The notes beneath the pieces were generated by a model. The model saw nothing but the letters and a program-made list of their open reading frames with translations, did not search any database and was not told the origin of the DNA. From Changpingibacter yushuensis (GTDB taxonomy: Bacteria; Actinomycetota; Actinomycetes; Actinomycetales; Actinomycetaceae): a stretch of DNA of 64,000 nt. Numbering within the stretch: the first letter of the stretch is position 1; each line of letters starts with the position of its first letter. This document shows, piece by piece, positions 1 to 9,189 of the stretch. The translations under genes and the position numbers were made by a program. The stretch covers positions 1,550,001-1,614,000 of the forward strand of contig NZ_CP059492.1 of assembly GCF_014041995.1 (NCBI RefSeq). Reading direction: 5' to 3'.

Positions 1-906
1 ACCGCCCCATTCGATCCAGCCCGGGCCGCCCTTCTTCTGAGGGAACCACAGATCCATTTCCGCAGAGGGTTCAGTGAATGGGAAGAAAGAGGGGCGCAAG
101 CGGGTCTTGGCCTCTGGTCCGAACATTGTTTTTGCGAAGTGATCAAGCGTCCCCTTCAGGTGCGCCATCGTCAGGCCCTTGTCCACCGCCAAGCCTTCAA
201 CCTGATGGAACACCGGGGTGTGGGTGGTATCCAAAGCGTCGGTACGGAACACCTTTCCGGGGCACGCAATGTAGATGGGAGCTCCGCGGCGCAGCATCTC
301 ATGCGCCTGAACGGGCGAGGTGTGGGTGCGCAGCACGAGGTTCGAGACTGCTTCGAACTGCTCCTCTGTGCCAACCTTTTCGACGCCTTCGACGTAGAAG
401 GTATCTTGCATTTGGCGTGCCGGATGATCGGGCCCGAAGTTCAGGGCGTCAAAGTTGAACCACTCGTGCTCCACTTCGGGGCCTTCGGCGATCTCCCAGC
501 CCATGCCCACAAAGAAATCAGTGAGGTCGGCGATGAGAACCGTCAACGGATGCCGGGCACCTTGTGGGGAGCGGCGCACGGGCACAGTCACGTCCACTGA
601 CTCCTCGGCGAGAATCCTCGCCTCGGATTCTGCTTCCAAGCGCGCAGTGGCATCAGCAAGCGCTGTTTGGATGGCCTTGCGTGCGCCGCCCATAAGCTTG
701 CCGGCTGTCGGCTTCTCGGATTTGTCAAGTGTGCGGATCTGGGCGTTGGCAAGGGTTATCGGGGCGTTGTCGCCGCTGTGGGCGAGCCGTGCCACCTTCA
801 GCTCCTCAAGCGTTGTGGCTGCGGCAAAGGCGGCCACAGCTTCCTCGACGGCAGCGGCAATGCCGGCCTCATCGAGTGGACTCAGCCCGCTGGCTTCCTC
901 AGACAT
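1..906 (-). CDS. pheS: Phenylalanyl-tRNA synthetase alpha subunit, 5' part (runs off window edge)
   Basis: The first 302 codons are present; the reading frame is open to base 1, so the C-terminal part lies outside the window. The protein charges tRNA-Phe with phenylalanine in the cytoplasm as an alpha2beta2 enzyme with PheT. Visible are an N-terminal helical arm (about residues 1-95) and then the class II synthetase core, with segments [49 protein letters not shown] and [14 protein letters not shown] that are typical of PheS. The ATG at 904-906 is preceded by AAGGAAGG at good spacing. pheT would be expected further left; that is inference. Confidence 0.97.
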   Translation of the reverse strand, partial: MSEEASGLSPLDEAGIAAAVEEAVAAFAAATTLEELKVARLAHSGDNAPITLANAQIRTLDKSEKPTAGKLMGGARKAIQTALADATARLEAESEARILAEESVDVTVPVRRSPQGARHPLTVLIADLTDFFVGMGWEIAEGPEVEHEWFNFDALNFGPDHPARQMQDTFYVEGVEKVGTEEQFEAVSNLVLRTHTSPVQAHEMLRRGAPIYIACPGKVFRTDALDTTHTPVFHQVEGLAVDKGLTMAHLKGTLDHFAKTMFGPEAKTRLRPSFFPFTEPSAEMDLWFPQKKGGPGWIEWGG

Positions 907-940
907 ATCTGCCTTCCTTGTGATTTTCGCCCTGTTGGGC

Positions 941-970
941 ACCGCTCACGATTCTAATCAATCGTGCGGT
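941..970. promoter_or_regulatory. Inverted repeat in the pheS leader
   Basis: ACCG-CT-CACGATT is followed by a six-base loop and AATCGTG-CGGT, about 35 bp upstream of pheS. The inner seven base pairs are perfect. It could be an operator or a leader hairpin. No T-tract and no T-box signature are visible, so no mechanism is claimed. The rest of the 243-bp gap 907-1149 shows no convincing gene. Confidence 0.35.
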
Positions 971-1149
971 GCGCTGCCTTCCCAGATGCCCGTTGTGGGC
1001 GAAGTGTCACCAAGTGCGCACCAATGCGACTGTTTGAGCCCGCGGTGCTGGCGCCGACGCGCTGACATGGCCGCGATCCAGCCACGAGGATAGATGAGTC
1101 TGCCACGATCGGAAAGGCCGTTTGCCTGGGACCCAGTAGTCTTAGATAC

Positions 1150-2025
1150 ATGCGTACCGTGTTCTGTGGCCTGACAACCGTCGATCTCATTCAGCATGTC
1201 GATCAGGTGCCGGGCCCCAACCAGAAGATCGTCTCTCGATCTGCCATTCTCGATGTGGGAGGGCCCGCAGCCAACGCAGCTCGTACTGCAGGAGTGCTTG
1301 GCGCGGTCCCCACACTGGTTTCTCCCATCGGCACAGGGGTCTTCGCCCAACTTGCTAAGGCGTGGTTGGCGGAATCTGAGGTGACCGTGGTGGACCTCGC
1401 TGCCGAGGGCGATCCAGCAATCTCAAGCGTCACTATTGACGCCGAGGGGAATCGAGCTGTGGTTTCCTCTAACAACTCCGGGCGGAGCTACACATATCCT
1501 CAGGCTGACGTGCTTGACGGGGCCAGCGCTCTGCTGATTGACGGGCACCTGCCCGATGTGCAGCTGGCTCTGGCTCGCACTGCGAAGAATCTCGAGATCC
1601 CAGTTGTTCTGGACGGTGGTTCTTACAAGCCTGGGATCGAGGCGCTTCTGCCGCACGTCACCCACGCCATCATTTCTTCGGATTTCACCCTTCCCGGAGT
1701 CGCCGACGACGTCCTTGTGGAAACGTTGGCGTGGAAGGGTATTCCTTTCGTGGCCCGCACTCATGGTGGCGGTTCGATTGAGGCCATCGTGGATAACAAG
1801 GCGTTCTCCCTGCCCGTGTCTGAAGTTGCTGGGGATCAGATCGCGGATACCCTCGGGGCCGGCGATGTGCTGCATGGCGCTTTCACGGCAGCTCTTGGTG
1901 CAGGTCAAAGTGCCATGGCGTCTATGTCGGCGGCGTCCCAGCTCGCAACGCTATCTGTTCAGGCGTCGGGAGCCCTCGGATGGGCCGAGAAACTGCCGTC
2001 AACCACCACTGGAACCGACGCCTAA
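1150..2025 (+). CDS. PfkB-family carbohydrate kinase (substrate unknown)
   Basis: This 291-residue protein has both ribokinase/PfkB signatures: an N-terminal GG motif (GGPAANAA, residues 37-44) and the C-terminal DTLGAGD (residues 233-239), whose last Asp is the usual catalytic base. The family transfers phosphate from ATP to a sugar or nucleoside hydroxyl. The sequence does not settle whether the substrate is ribose, fructose or another sugar; a sulfofructose-kinase-like or ADP-sugar role is also possible. The ATG has no clear Shine-Dalgarno, but TAGTCT lies seven bases before it, which fits a leaderless transcript. It stands alone, divergent from pheS and convergent with the esterase gene. 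Confidence 0.85.
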   Translation: MRTVFCGLTTVDLIQHVDQVPGPNQKIVSRSAILDVGGPAANAARTAGVLGAVPTLVSPIGTGVFAQLAKAWLAESEVTVVDLAAEGDPAISSVTIDAEGNRAVVSSNNSGRSYTYPQADVLDGASALLIDGHLPDVQLALARTAKNLEIPVVLDGGSYKPGIEALLPHVTHAIISSDFTLPGVADDVLVETLAWKGIPFVARTHGGGSIEAIVDNKAFSLPVSEVAGDQIADTLGAGDVLHGAFTAALGAGQSAMASMSAASQLATLSVQASGALGWAEKLPSTTTGTDA

Positions 2026-2047
2026 TTGAGCCACACCGAACGAGTGC

Positions 2048-2863
2048 TTAGCCGAGCCACGGCTCCCATTCGGGCACGTGGGTCATATCCACGGATTCGA
2101 ATCCCAGCCCATCCGCAATAGAGTTCACGAAGAGCTGCGACCAGAGGTGATACCACGGCGAGTTCGGATGAAACATGTCGCCTGCATGGTAGCGAGATAT
2201 GTACTCATAGGTAGTCAAAGAATTCGATAGCTCTTCGAGTCGAATGAGGCTGATCTGGTCGGTTTGGGCAGATCGCTCAATATGGCGGCTCATCTCGCTC
2301 GCCCGTTTCTCGGAACGCAGCGGTTTGAAAGTAGGTATGTCCGCGATGAACGCTGGTTTGGGAATCCGATCGGCGATTGCGGACATCTGGTCCCCGAACT
2401 CCTCGGGCGAGAGCTCACCGACGCCCACGTCATTGCCACCGATGTCCAGAGTCACCACGTCGGGCATGAGTTGCTTTCCTGCAACGCGCAGGCCCTCAAG
2501 CTGGGGAAGCTGAGTGCCTAGAACAGATGCCGCTACTCCTCCAGACAGTGAGAGGTTGAGGAGCGCCACGTCGCGCCCAGTAGCGGCCTTGAGTCCGGCT
2601 GCCACTCGGGGAACATAACCCTCTTCAAAGCGACTAGCGCCCAAGCCTTGAGCCGCCGAATCACCGAGCGCTACGTACACGAGTGGCATTGGTTCACCAG
2701 TATGAGCGCGCAACTCAAGTGCCTGCAGAGTGGAAAGCAAATGACGCTCCCACTGTCTGCGGAAAGGAGTATTTTGCTTGGCTACGCCTTTTGCGTTGTG
2801 GTACAGAGCGAACGCGCCTGTGCCGAGCCCGAAACTAACGAGGTGACTGAGTTTTATGTTCAC
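2048..2863 (-). CDS. SGNH/GDSL-family esterase or lipase
   Basis: This 271-residue protein has the SGNH hydrolase blocks: GDS at residues 67-69 (catalytic Ser), GGND at 142-145 and DMFH at 229-232 (catalytic Asp and His). A short hydrophobic N-terminus (about residues 7-21) could be a weak membrane anchor, but no cleavage site is evident, so location is uncertain. Members hydrolyse ester or thioester bonds of lipids or acetylated sugars; the substrate here is unknown. The start is GTG (2861-2863). It follows argG on the same strand but is separated by a strong hairpin, so it probably has its own transcript. Confidence 0.8.
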   Translation of the reverse strand: MNIKLSHLVSFGLGTGAFALYHNAKGVAKQNTPFRRQWERHLLSTLQALELRAHTGEPMPLVYVALGDSAAQGLGASRFEEGYVPRVAAGLKAATGRDVALLNLSLSGGVAASVLGTQLPQLEGLRVAGKQLMPDVVTLDIGGNDVGVGELSPEEFGDQMSAIADRIPKPAFIADIPTFKPLRSEKRASEMSRHIERSAQTDQISLIRLEELSNSLTTYEYISRYHAGDMFHPNSPWYHLWSQLFVNSIADGLGFESVDMTHVPEWEPWLG

Positions 2864-2914
2864 TCAACAAACTTACTCCCGGGCCACGTACGGACCCACT
2901 CTGCAGTGTGCCCA

Positions 2915-2957
2915 TGCGTACGGTGGAAACGCACCTGACGTGTTTCCACCGCACGCA
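2915..2957. terminator. argG: Hairpin terminator between argG and the esterase gene
   Basis: TGCGTACGGTGGAAAC (2915-2930) pairs with an almost perfect complement at 2941-2957 (one mismatch in about 16), around a ten-base loop. It lies just after the argG stop on the minus strand. There is no long T-tract, so it may act as a factor-assisted or bidirectional terminator. Confidence 0.65.
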
Positions 2958-2971
2958 TAGCGTTGAGCTAC

Positions 2972-4210
2972 TCAGTAGACCTTCGAGTTGCCCATGGCAA
3001 CGCCGCGTCCGAACTTCACATCGCGCGCCGCAGCGAGCTTGGAAGTAAGGCCGAAGATTTCGATGAATCCCTTTGCGTTGGACTGGTCGAAGGAATCGCC
3101 TTCGTCGTAGGTGGCCAAGTTGAAGTCGTACAGTGAGGTCTCCGAACGCCGTCCGTTCACCACCGCATTTCCGCCGTGCAGAACCATCCGGATGTCACCC
3201 GAAACATACTGCTGGGTGTCCTGAATGAACGCATCGAGCGAACGCTTGAGCGGAGAGAACCACTGGCCTTCGTAGACAAGGTTGGTCCACTGGTCAACGA
3301 TCGTCCGCTTGAAACGTGCTTGGTCACGGTCCAGAGTGACATTCTCGAGTTCCTTATGCGCAGTGATAAGGGCCATCGCACCCGGAGCTTCGTAGATTTC
3401 GCGAGACTTGATGCCCACAAGGCGATCCTCCACGATGTCGATGCGGCCAATACCCTGTGCCCCAGCTCGACGATTCATCTCCTGAATTGCTTCAAGAGGG
3501 GTCACTGGGCGCCCATCGATCGCCACAGGAATGCCTTCCTTGAAGGAGATGACAACCTCATCAGGCAGTGGCGGATACGTGGGATCATCGGTGTAGTTGT
3601 AAACATCCTTGGTGGGTGCGTTCCACAGGTCCTCAAGGAATCCTGTCTCAATGGCGCGGCCCCACACATTCTGGTCGATCGAGAACGGGTTATGGTGAGT
3701 GGTTTCGATGGGCAGATTGTGCTCGTTCGCGTAATTGATGGAGAATTCGCGAGTCATGGCTAGGTCACGCACTGGGGAAATGCACTTGAGATCTGGCGCC
3801 AACGACGTGATGCCGTTTTCGAAGCGGACCTGATCATTGCCCTTGCCAGTACAACCGTGAGCAACCGTCGTCGCTCCGAACTGGCGCGCAGCGGTCACTA
3901 GGTGCTTGACGATACATGGCCGCGAAATAGCTGAAATCAGCGGGTAGGAATCCATGTAGAGTCCGCCGGCTTGCAGTTCAGGCATGCAGTATTCGGACGC
4001 GAACTCGTCACGGGCGTCGGCCACGTAGGCTTCCACCGCACCGCAATCGAGCGCACGCTGGCGAATGGTTTCCAGATCCTCGCCGCCTTGACCAAGATCA
4101 ACGCACACTGTGACAACTTCCGCGCCAGTCTGTTCGCCGATCCAACCAATTGCGACCGAGGTGTCCAGACCACCGGAGTAAGCCAAGACAACGCGTTCCT
4201 TATGCGACAT
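2972..4210 (-). CDS. argG: Argininosuccinate synthase
   Basis: This 412-residue, full-length cytoplasmic enzyme joins citrulline and aspartate with ATP cleavage, the penultimate step of arginine synthesis. The N-terminal PP-loop AYSGGLDTS (about residues 10-18) is the family ATP-binding signature; [14 protein letters not shown] and [13 protein letters not shown] are further conserved blocks. The ATG at 4210 is preceded by GAGGAGA. It is the last gene of the arg cluster, about 70 bp after argR, with a hairpin in the gap. argH, which usually follows argG, is absent here. Confidence 0.97.
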   Translation of the reverse strand: MSHKERVVLAYSGGLDTSVAIGWIGEQTGAEVVTVCVDLGQGGEDLETIRQRALDCGAVEAYVADARDEFASEYCMPELQAGGLYMDSYPLISAISRPCIVKHLVTAARQFGATTVAHGCTGKGNDQVRFENGITSLAPDLKCISPVRDLAMTREFSINYANEHNLPIETTHHNPFSIDQNVWGRAIETGFLEDLWNAPTKDVYNYTDDPTYPPLPDEVVISFKEGIPVAIDGRPVTPLEAIQEMNRRAGAQGIGRIDIVEDRLVGIKSREIYEAPGAMALITAHKELENVTLDRDQARFKRTIVDQWTNLVYEGQWFSPLKRSLDAFIQDTQQYVSGDIRMVLHGGNAVVNGRRSETSLYDFNLATYDEGDSFDQSNAKGFIEIFGLTSKLAAARDVKFGRGVAMGNSKVY

Positions 4211-4254
4211 TTCGTCTCCTCATTCTTCTTCAATCATGTCTAACGATTAGGTGT

Positions 4255-4273
4255 GTGCCGCCACTGGCGGCAC
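4255..4273. terminator. Hairpin in the argR-argG gap
   Basis: GTGCCGCC-ACT-GGCGGCAC is a perfect eight-base-pair stem with a three-base loop, eight bases past the argR stop and about 45 bases before argG. It could terminate or attenuate argCJBDR transcription ahead of argG. No T-tract follows on the minus strand, so read-through is likely. Confidence 0.5.
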
Positions 4274-4280
4274 GCGTGTA

Positions 4281-4766
4281 CTACGTGAGTTTTGAGAGTT
4301 CGTTCTTCAGCTCAACGGCTGTGTGCTCATCTTCAGTGATAACCAGAACGGTGTCATCACCACCGATCGTTCCAATCACACCGGCTAGGTTCGCACGGTC
4401 CAAACTCGATGCCAACAGTTGCGCTGCTCCGGGTGGAGTGCGCAAGACTAGCTGATTGCCTGCCTGCTGAACGCTTGTCAGGACTTCTACAAGCCACCGA
4501 TCGAGGAAAGCGCGTGCGCCTTGTGGCGAGGCGTGGTCGCCAGGCACTTCCGGCACCTGATAGAACTGCCCTCCCGAGCTGTGCTTGACTTTTAGCGCAC
4601 CAAGTTCATCTAGGTCCCGGGAAAGGGTTGCCTGTGTAACCACGATGCCTTCAGCAGCGAGCCGATCGCGCAGTGCTCTTTGGCTGGTCACCTTTTCCGA
4701 AGCCAAGATCTGAACGACCCTTGCCTGCCGAGCACTCCGTGTTCCCGGGATAAACGGCTCCGTCAC
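4281..4766 (-). CDS. argR: Arginine repressor ArgR
   Basis: This 161-residue hexameric arginine-dependent repressor has an N-terminal winged helix (residues about 1-75, with TQATLSRDLDELG as recognition region) and a C-terminal oligomerisation and arginine-binding domain. The latter contains GVIGTIGGDDTVLVIT, whose paired Asp residues contact arginine in the family. The GTG start at 4766 overlaps the argD stop as GTGA, implying translational coupling. The likely target is the palindrome at the argC promoter (inference). ArgR is normally preceded by argF in actinobacteria; here it follows argD directly. Confidence 0.95.
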   Translation of the reverse strand: MTEPFIPGTRSARQARVVQILASEKVTSQRALRDRLAAEGIVVTQATLSRDLDELGALKVKHSSGGQFYQVPEVPGDHASPQGARAFLDRWLVEVLTSVQQAGNQLVLRTPPGAAQLLASSLDRANLAGVIGTIGGDDTVLVITEDEHTAVELKNELSKLT

Positions 4767-5941
4767 TGGGCACCTGCTTCAGTGTGCGCCAGGCCCTTCA
4801 TAGCCTCAACAAAACTCGCAAGATCCTCCTTGGTGATGACAAGCGGAGGTGCTACGCGAATAGTGGTTGGATTTGGTGCGTTGACGATAAATCCAGCGTT
4901 GAGCAGTTGGCGTGCCACGGCCGCGGAGTCACGAACCGCGATGCCTCGTAGCAATCCTTCGCCGCGGACTTCAAATCCCAAGCTGGAAAGCTCACTCTCC
5001 AGCCACGCTCCGGTCTCTGTCACGTGACCCAAGAGACCAGATACGTGATCAAGGGTGGCCAACGCCGCGGCGCAGGCAACAGGATTGCCACCGAAGGTGG
5101 AGCCGTGGCTACCCGGGCCGAACAGATCACCAACACTGCCTACTCCAACGCAGGCGCCAATTGGGATGCCGCCACCAAGTCCTTTGGCGAACGTCACGAT
5201 GTCCGCTTTCACGCATCGTGCTGCGGCAAGCCAACGACCGGTGCGTCCGACTCCAGTCTGGACCTCATCAATAACAAGGAGTGCATTGTGAGCGTCGCAC
5301 AATGCACGGGCGGTGGTCAGGGCGTCGTCGGGAACGGGTACAACGCCAGCTTCACCTTGAATCGGCTCCATGAAGATCGCCGCTACGGAATCGTCGAAAG
5401 CGGCCTCGATTGCAGCTGCAGTGGGCTCAACAAACTCAACATTGCCGGGCAGCGGTAGGAACGGATCCTGAATCGCAGGCTTGTCGGTAATGGAGAGTGC
5501 GCCCAACGTGCGGCCGTGGAAGGAGTGGGTGAGGGCCAGAACCTTGCCACCGGGCTTGTGCAAACGGGTGAGCTTGAGTGCGGCTTCGTTGGCCTCGGTG
5601 CCAGAGTTCGCAAAGAACGTTCGAACGGGCTGATCGTATCCTTCCTCCGCGAAGATCTGTTGAATCTTCTCTCCAAGCTCCACCTGTGGCTTCGAGGCGA
5701 AGAAGTTGGAGACGTGGCCGAGCGTTGAGAGTTGCTTGGCCACTGCACCGATCAACGCCGGGTGCGAGTATCCGAGTGCGTTGACGGCAATCCCCCCGAG
5801 CAAGTCGAGATAGCGCTTGCCATCGACATCCCACACATACACGCCCTCGCCGCGCTCAAGTACAAGGCTCGGAGGTCCAAAAGTGTTGAGAATTGCCGAA
5901 GAATAGCGGGCTTTGAAAGAATCTGAAGCAGTTGTGGTCAT
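4763..5941 (-). CDS. argD: Acetylornithine aminotransferase
   Basis: This is a class III PLP-dependent aminotransferase of 392 residues that converts N-acetylglutamate semialdehyde to N-acetylornithine. The PLP lysine lies in [25 protein letters not shown] is the cofactor Asp region and [14 protein letters not shown] the substrate-binding loop. I chose the ATG at 5941, which overlaps the argB stop as ATGA and gives the protein start MTTTASDSF. An in-frame start at 5956 would add only five residues inside argB. It is coupled to argB upstream and argR downstream. Confidence 0.95.
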   Translation of the reverse strand: MTTTASDSFKARYSSAILNTFGPPSLVLERGEGVYVWDVDGKRYLDLLGGIAVNALGYSHPALIGAVAKQLSTLGHVSNFFASKPQVELGEKIQQIFAEEGYDQPVRTFFANSGTEANEAALKLTRLHKPGGKVLALTHSFHGRTLGALSITDKPAIQDPFLPLPGNVEFVEPTAAAIEAAFDDSVAAIFMEPIQGEAGVVPVPDDALTTARALCDAHNALLVIDEVQTGVGRTGRWLAAARCVKADIVTFAKGLGGGIPIGACVGVGSVGDLFGPGSHGSTFGGNPVACAAALATLDHVSGLLGHVTETGAWLESELSSLGFEVRGEGLLRGIAVRDSAAVARQLLNAGFIVNAPNPTTIRVAPPLVITKEDLASFVEAMKGLAHTEAGAQ

Positions 5942-6888
5942 GCTTCCACCATCCAATCTGGATCATGTGACGGAGGAAATGGCGTACGAGGACCATCCCA
6001 AGCCACCTGCGTACCAATACCTGCGTCCGTGAAAACCTCTAGGAGCATCGAATGGGCCATGCGTCCATCGATGACGTGTGCTTGACTCACGCCGCGGTCA
6101 ACCGCTCGCAGCGCCGCCTCCATCTTCGGTGCCATTCCGGAACCGAGGGTCGGCAGTACCTCACGTAGTTCACTCGCCGATATGTGTGAGACCAATGAGG
6201 ACTTGTCGGGCCAGTTGAGGTAGAGGCCCTCAACATCTGTGAGCATGATGAGCTTCTTTGCGTGAAGTGTCACAGCAATGGCACTCGCCGCAGTGTCAGC
6301 ATTCACGTTGAGCACTTCGCGCGGCGCGGCAACGTCAACCGCCACCGTTGAAACCACGGGAATTCGCCCGGATTCCAGCAGGTCCGTGATAGCTACCGGA
6401 TTGACTTCGACGACGTCGCCCACATGGCCGACGTCCACTTGCTCACCGTCCACGAGTGCCGTACGACGACGCGCCTTCAGAAGGCCAGCATCCTCTCCGG
6501 ACAGACCGACCGCGTATGGTGCGTTGACGTTGATCATCGAGACGAGTTCACGTTGCACCTGACCGGTGAGGACCATGCGAACCACGTTCATCGTTTCTTT
6601 GGTTGTCACCCGAAGGCCCCCGCGAAACTCTGACTCGATGCCAACTCTGTCAAGCATCCTATTGATCTGAGGGCCACCTCCGTGCACCACGACCGGGCGG
6701 ATACCCATGTGGTGAAGGAAGACGATGTCCTCAGCAAAAGCCACGCGCAGCTCCTCGGAAACCATCGCGTTGCCGCCGTACTTGATGACGAAGACCTCGC
6801 CCGCGAACTCCCGGATCCACGGCAACGCTTCGACCAGAACCTCGGCCTTTTCTTGAGCTCGTTGGAGCCTCTCCAGAATGTCACTCAC
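5938..6888 (-). CDS. argB: Acetylglutamate kinase
   Basis: This 316-residue amino-acid kinase phosphorylates N-acetylglutamate, the committed and usually arginine-inhibited step. KYGGNAM near residue 36 is the glycine-rich nucleotide site; [10 protein letters not shown] and [12 protein letters not shown] are substrate and active-site blocks. The N-terminal helix before the core (residues 1-30) is the extension found in the hexameric, arginine-sensitive forms, so feedback inhibition is likely (inference). The GTG start overlaps the argJ stop as GTGA. Confidence 0.96.
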   Translation of the reverse strand: MSDILERLQRAQEKAEVLVEALPWIREFAGEVFVIKYGGNAMVSEELRVAFAEDIVFLHHMGIRPVVVHGGGPQINRMLDRVGIESEFRGGLRVTTKETMNVVRMVLTGQVQRELVSMINVNAPYAVGLSGEDAGLLKARRRTALVDGEQVDVGHVGDVVEVNPVAITDLLESGRIPVVSTVAVDVAAPREVLNVNADTAASAIAVTLHAKKLIMLTDVEGLYLNWPDKSSLVSHISASELREVLPTLGSGMAPKMEAALRAVDRGVSQAHVIDGRMAHSMLLEVFTDAGIGTQVAWDGPRTPFPPSHDPDWMVEA

Positions 6889-8048
6889 GAGGAATACGCC
6901 GAATTCTCAGTCACGTAGTCATACGTAAGGTCATTCGTCAGTACCCTCACGAAGTCCTCGCCGGCATTGAGGTCGATGGAGATTGTTACGAGTCGCTCTG
7001 ACATATCCACACTTTCACGCGGATCACCCACGCCTCCCCCGCGGCAGACCGTCACTCCATTGATTGCCACGTCCACCTGGTTGGGATCGAACGGCGCAAC
7101 ACGTTCAGGTACGGTTCCCAGCGATGAAAGTACGCGTCCCCAGTTTGGATCGTTTCCGAACACAGCTGCTTTGAGAAGGTTGGATCGAGCGACCGATTTG
7201 GCGACTGCCACACCCGCCTCTTGAGAGGAGGCATGTGAAACCTCAATTGAGATGTCGTGTGACGCTCCTTCGGCATCTCCAATGAGCTGGGCTGCCAGAT
7301 CTTGGGCGAGCGCCGAAAGCTCCGCCGTGAACTCATCAGGATCGGGCGATACCCCAGAAGCGCCCGAAGCCATGAGAATCACTGTGTCATTTGTGGACAT
7401 GCATCCGTCCGAATCGATGCGGTTGAAGGAGACCTCCACTGCATCTTTAAGCGCCGTGCGGGCAGTCGCAGGATCGATAGATGCGTCCGTGGTGATAACA
7501 ACGAGCATCGTCGCCAGTTGAGGAGCAAGCATTCCTGCGCCCTTCGCCATGCCGCCAAGACTGTAGCCCGCAGCGCTGTGGATGCTTGCCACCTTCGCCT
7601 TGGTATCTGTTGTCATGATTGCTAACGCAGCATCGGATCCGCCGTCGGGATCGAGCGTGGACACAGCTTCTTCAATGCCGGAACGAATGCACGTCATATC
7701 GAGCAACTCGCCAATCAAACCGGTAGAACACACGGCGACGTCGCCAGGAATCGCACCTACACTGCGAGCAACGAGATGCGCGGTTGCGACGGCGTCTTCG
7801 TAACCGATTTCACCGGTACACGCATTTGCACCGCCAGAGTTTAGAACCACGGCGCGCAACGTACCGTTTGCAACTGCCTGGCGAGTCCATCCCACAGGTG
7901 CGGCATATACCCTGTTCGACGTGGTGACGGCGCTAGCAGTGAACTCTGGGCCCTCGCTCAAGACTAGTGCGAGGTCCTTCCTTCCGCCGTCTTTCAAACC
8001 ACAGGCTACTCCGCTGGCGCGGAATCCCTTGGGGGTAGTGACACTCAC
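6885..8048 (-). CDS. argJ: Bifunctional ornithine acetyltransferase / N-acetylglutamate synthase
   Basis: This 387-residue protein recycles the acetyl group from acetylornithine to glutamate, and in bifunctional members also makes acetylglutamate from acetyl-CoA. The family self-cleaves before the Thr in the ATML motif; here [13 protein letters not shown] is intact, so alpha and beta chains are expected. The presence of ArgJ and the absence of argA or argE nearby point to the cyclic pathway. The GTG start overlaps the argC stop as GTGA. Confidence 0.96.
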   Translation of the reverse strand: MSVTTPKGFRASGVACGLKDGGRKDLALVLSEGPEFTASAVTTSNRVYAAPVGWTRQAVANGTLRAVVLNSGGANACTGEIGYEDAVATAHLVARSVGAIPGDVAVCSTGLIGELLDMTCIRSGIEEAVSTLDPDGGSDAALAIMTTDTKAKVASIHSAAGYSLGGMAKGAGMLAPQLATMLVVITTDASIDPATARTALKDAVEVSFNRIDSDGCMSTNDTVILMASGASGVSPDPDEFTAELSALAQDLAAQLIGDAEGASHDISIEVSHASSQEAGVAVAKSVARSNLLKAAVFGNDPNWGRVLSSLGTVPERVAPFDPNQVDVAINGVTVCRGGGVGDPRESVDMSERLVTISIDLNAGEDFVRVLTNDLTYDYVTENSAYSS

Positions 8049-9091
8049 GGTGCAACTCCATTCACTGTCAGGCCAGTATCTTCTGGAAGTCCTAAGGCCA
8101 GATTCAGCGCCTGCAACGCAGCACCCGCCGTCCCCTTGACCAAATTGTCGATCGCGCAGATGGCAGTTAGCCGTTCGCGATTTCTATCCAACACTGCGCC
8201 AACCAACGCAGTATTCGCGCCCGTTACCGACGACGACGTGGGGAATCCATCGACGTAGGTAACGAACGTTTCATCCGCGTATGCGCTCCGGTATGCATCA
8301 GTCACGTCATCGGCGGTGGTGCCAGCAATCACGGGAATCGAAACGGTGGCCAGTATGCCTCGCGCCATGGGCACGAGAACTGGGGTGAAAGAGAGTGTGG
8401 ACGTAACTCCGCCAGCCGCCCGAAGGTTCTGCGCGATCTCCGGGATATGGCGATGCGTGCCGCCAACACCGTAGGGAACTGCTGAGCCAAAGGCTTCTGA
8501 GGCCATAAGATGGGACTTCAACGCCTTCCCTGCACCCGAGTACCCGACGGCCAAAGTTGCCACGATTCCTGAACCGTCTGTCAGACCACCAGCAACTGCG
8601 GGTTGGGCGGCAAACGTCACTGCCGAGGCGTTGCATCCAGGTGCAGCGATATGGCGTGTTCCCACCAAGTTCTCACGCTGCGAAGGGCCGTTCGCACGCA
8701 GGAGTTCCGGCATTCCATACGTCCATGGATCGGTGGCAGGTGTTCCGTAGAAATCTTCCCAGTCCTGAGGATTCTCCAACCGGTGGTCAGCACCGAGGTC
8801 CACCAGAATGCATGATGGGTTGAGCTTGAGGATTGCCGCGGCGATCTCTGCCGATTTTCCGTGAGGTAACCCAAGAATCGCAACATCTGAATCAGCAAGA
8901 ATGCGGGGCTCAGTGGGCTCAAGCTCACGATCTGCATACTGGCGCAAGTGTGGTTGGAACTGCCCGAGTTTTCCCTGCGAAGAACCGGCGCACACGCTAC
9001 TCACCGTGAAACCGGGGTGACCTGCAAGAAGGCGAAGGACCTCTCCACCTGCATATCCGGTGGCACCCGCCACCGAAACGTTGACTGTCAT
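8045..9091 (-). CDS. argC: N-acetyl-gamma-glutamyl-phosphate reductase
   Basis: This NADPH-dependent reductase makes N-acetylglutamate semialdehyde. The Rossmann motif VAGATGYAGGE is at the N-terminus and the catalytic Cys lies in APGCNASAV; PHGKSAEIA and HLMASEAFG are further family blocks. Two in-frame ATGs exist (9097 and 9091). I prefer 9091 (348 residues, MTVNVSVAG) because TATAGT ends seven bases before it, the spacing of a leaderless transcript. First gene of the arg operon, and probably under ArgR through the palindrome over its promoter. Confidence 0.95.
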   Translation of the reverse strand: MTVNVSVAGATGYAGGEVLRLLAGHPGFTVSSVCAGSSQGKLGQFQPHLRQYADRELEPTEPRILADSDVAILGLPHGKSAEIAAAILKLNPSCILVDLGADHRLENPQDWEDFYGTPATDPWTYGMPELLRANGPSQRENLVGTRHIAAPGCNASAVTFAAQPAVAGGLTDGSGIVATLAVGYSGAGKALKSHLMASEAFGSAVPYGVGGTHRHIPEIAQNLRAAGGVTSTLSFTPVLVPMARGILATVSIPVIAGTTADDVTDAYRSAYADETFVTYVDGFPTSSSVTGANTALVGAVLDRNRERLTAICAIDNLVKGTAGAALQALNLALGLPEDTGLTVNGVAP

Positions 9092-9092
9092 A

Positions 9093-9116
9093 TGCATAAC
9101 TATACGTGGTTACGCA
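9093..9116 (-). promoter_or_regulatory. argC: argC promoter with candidate ArgR operator
   Basis: On the minus strand TGCGTAAC-(8)-GTTATGCA forms an inverted repeat with one mismatch over eight-base arms, and it contains the -10 candidate TATAGT (9099-9104). An AT-rich palindrome lying on the promoter of the first arg gene, in an operon carrying argR, fits an ARG box. Binding by ArgR is inferred. No clear -35 was found. Confidence 0.55.
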
Positions 9117-9189
9117 TTGATTCCGTCCACATGTTTACGGTGCACTAGGCCACAGATCCCCAGAGGACCACACACAACCGGCCAGCTCG

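Noticed and set aside
78-957. Several plus-strand reading frames near the left edge
   Set aside because: They lie antisense to a clear pheS frame that runs off the edge and have no family signatures.
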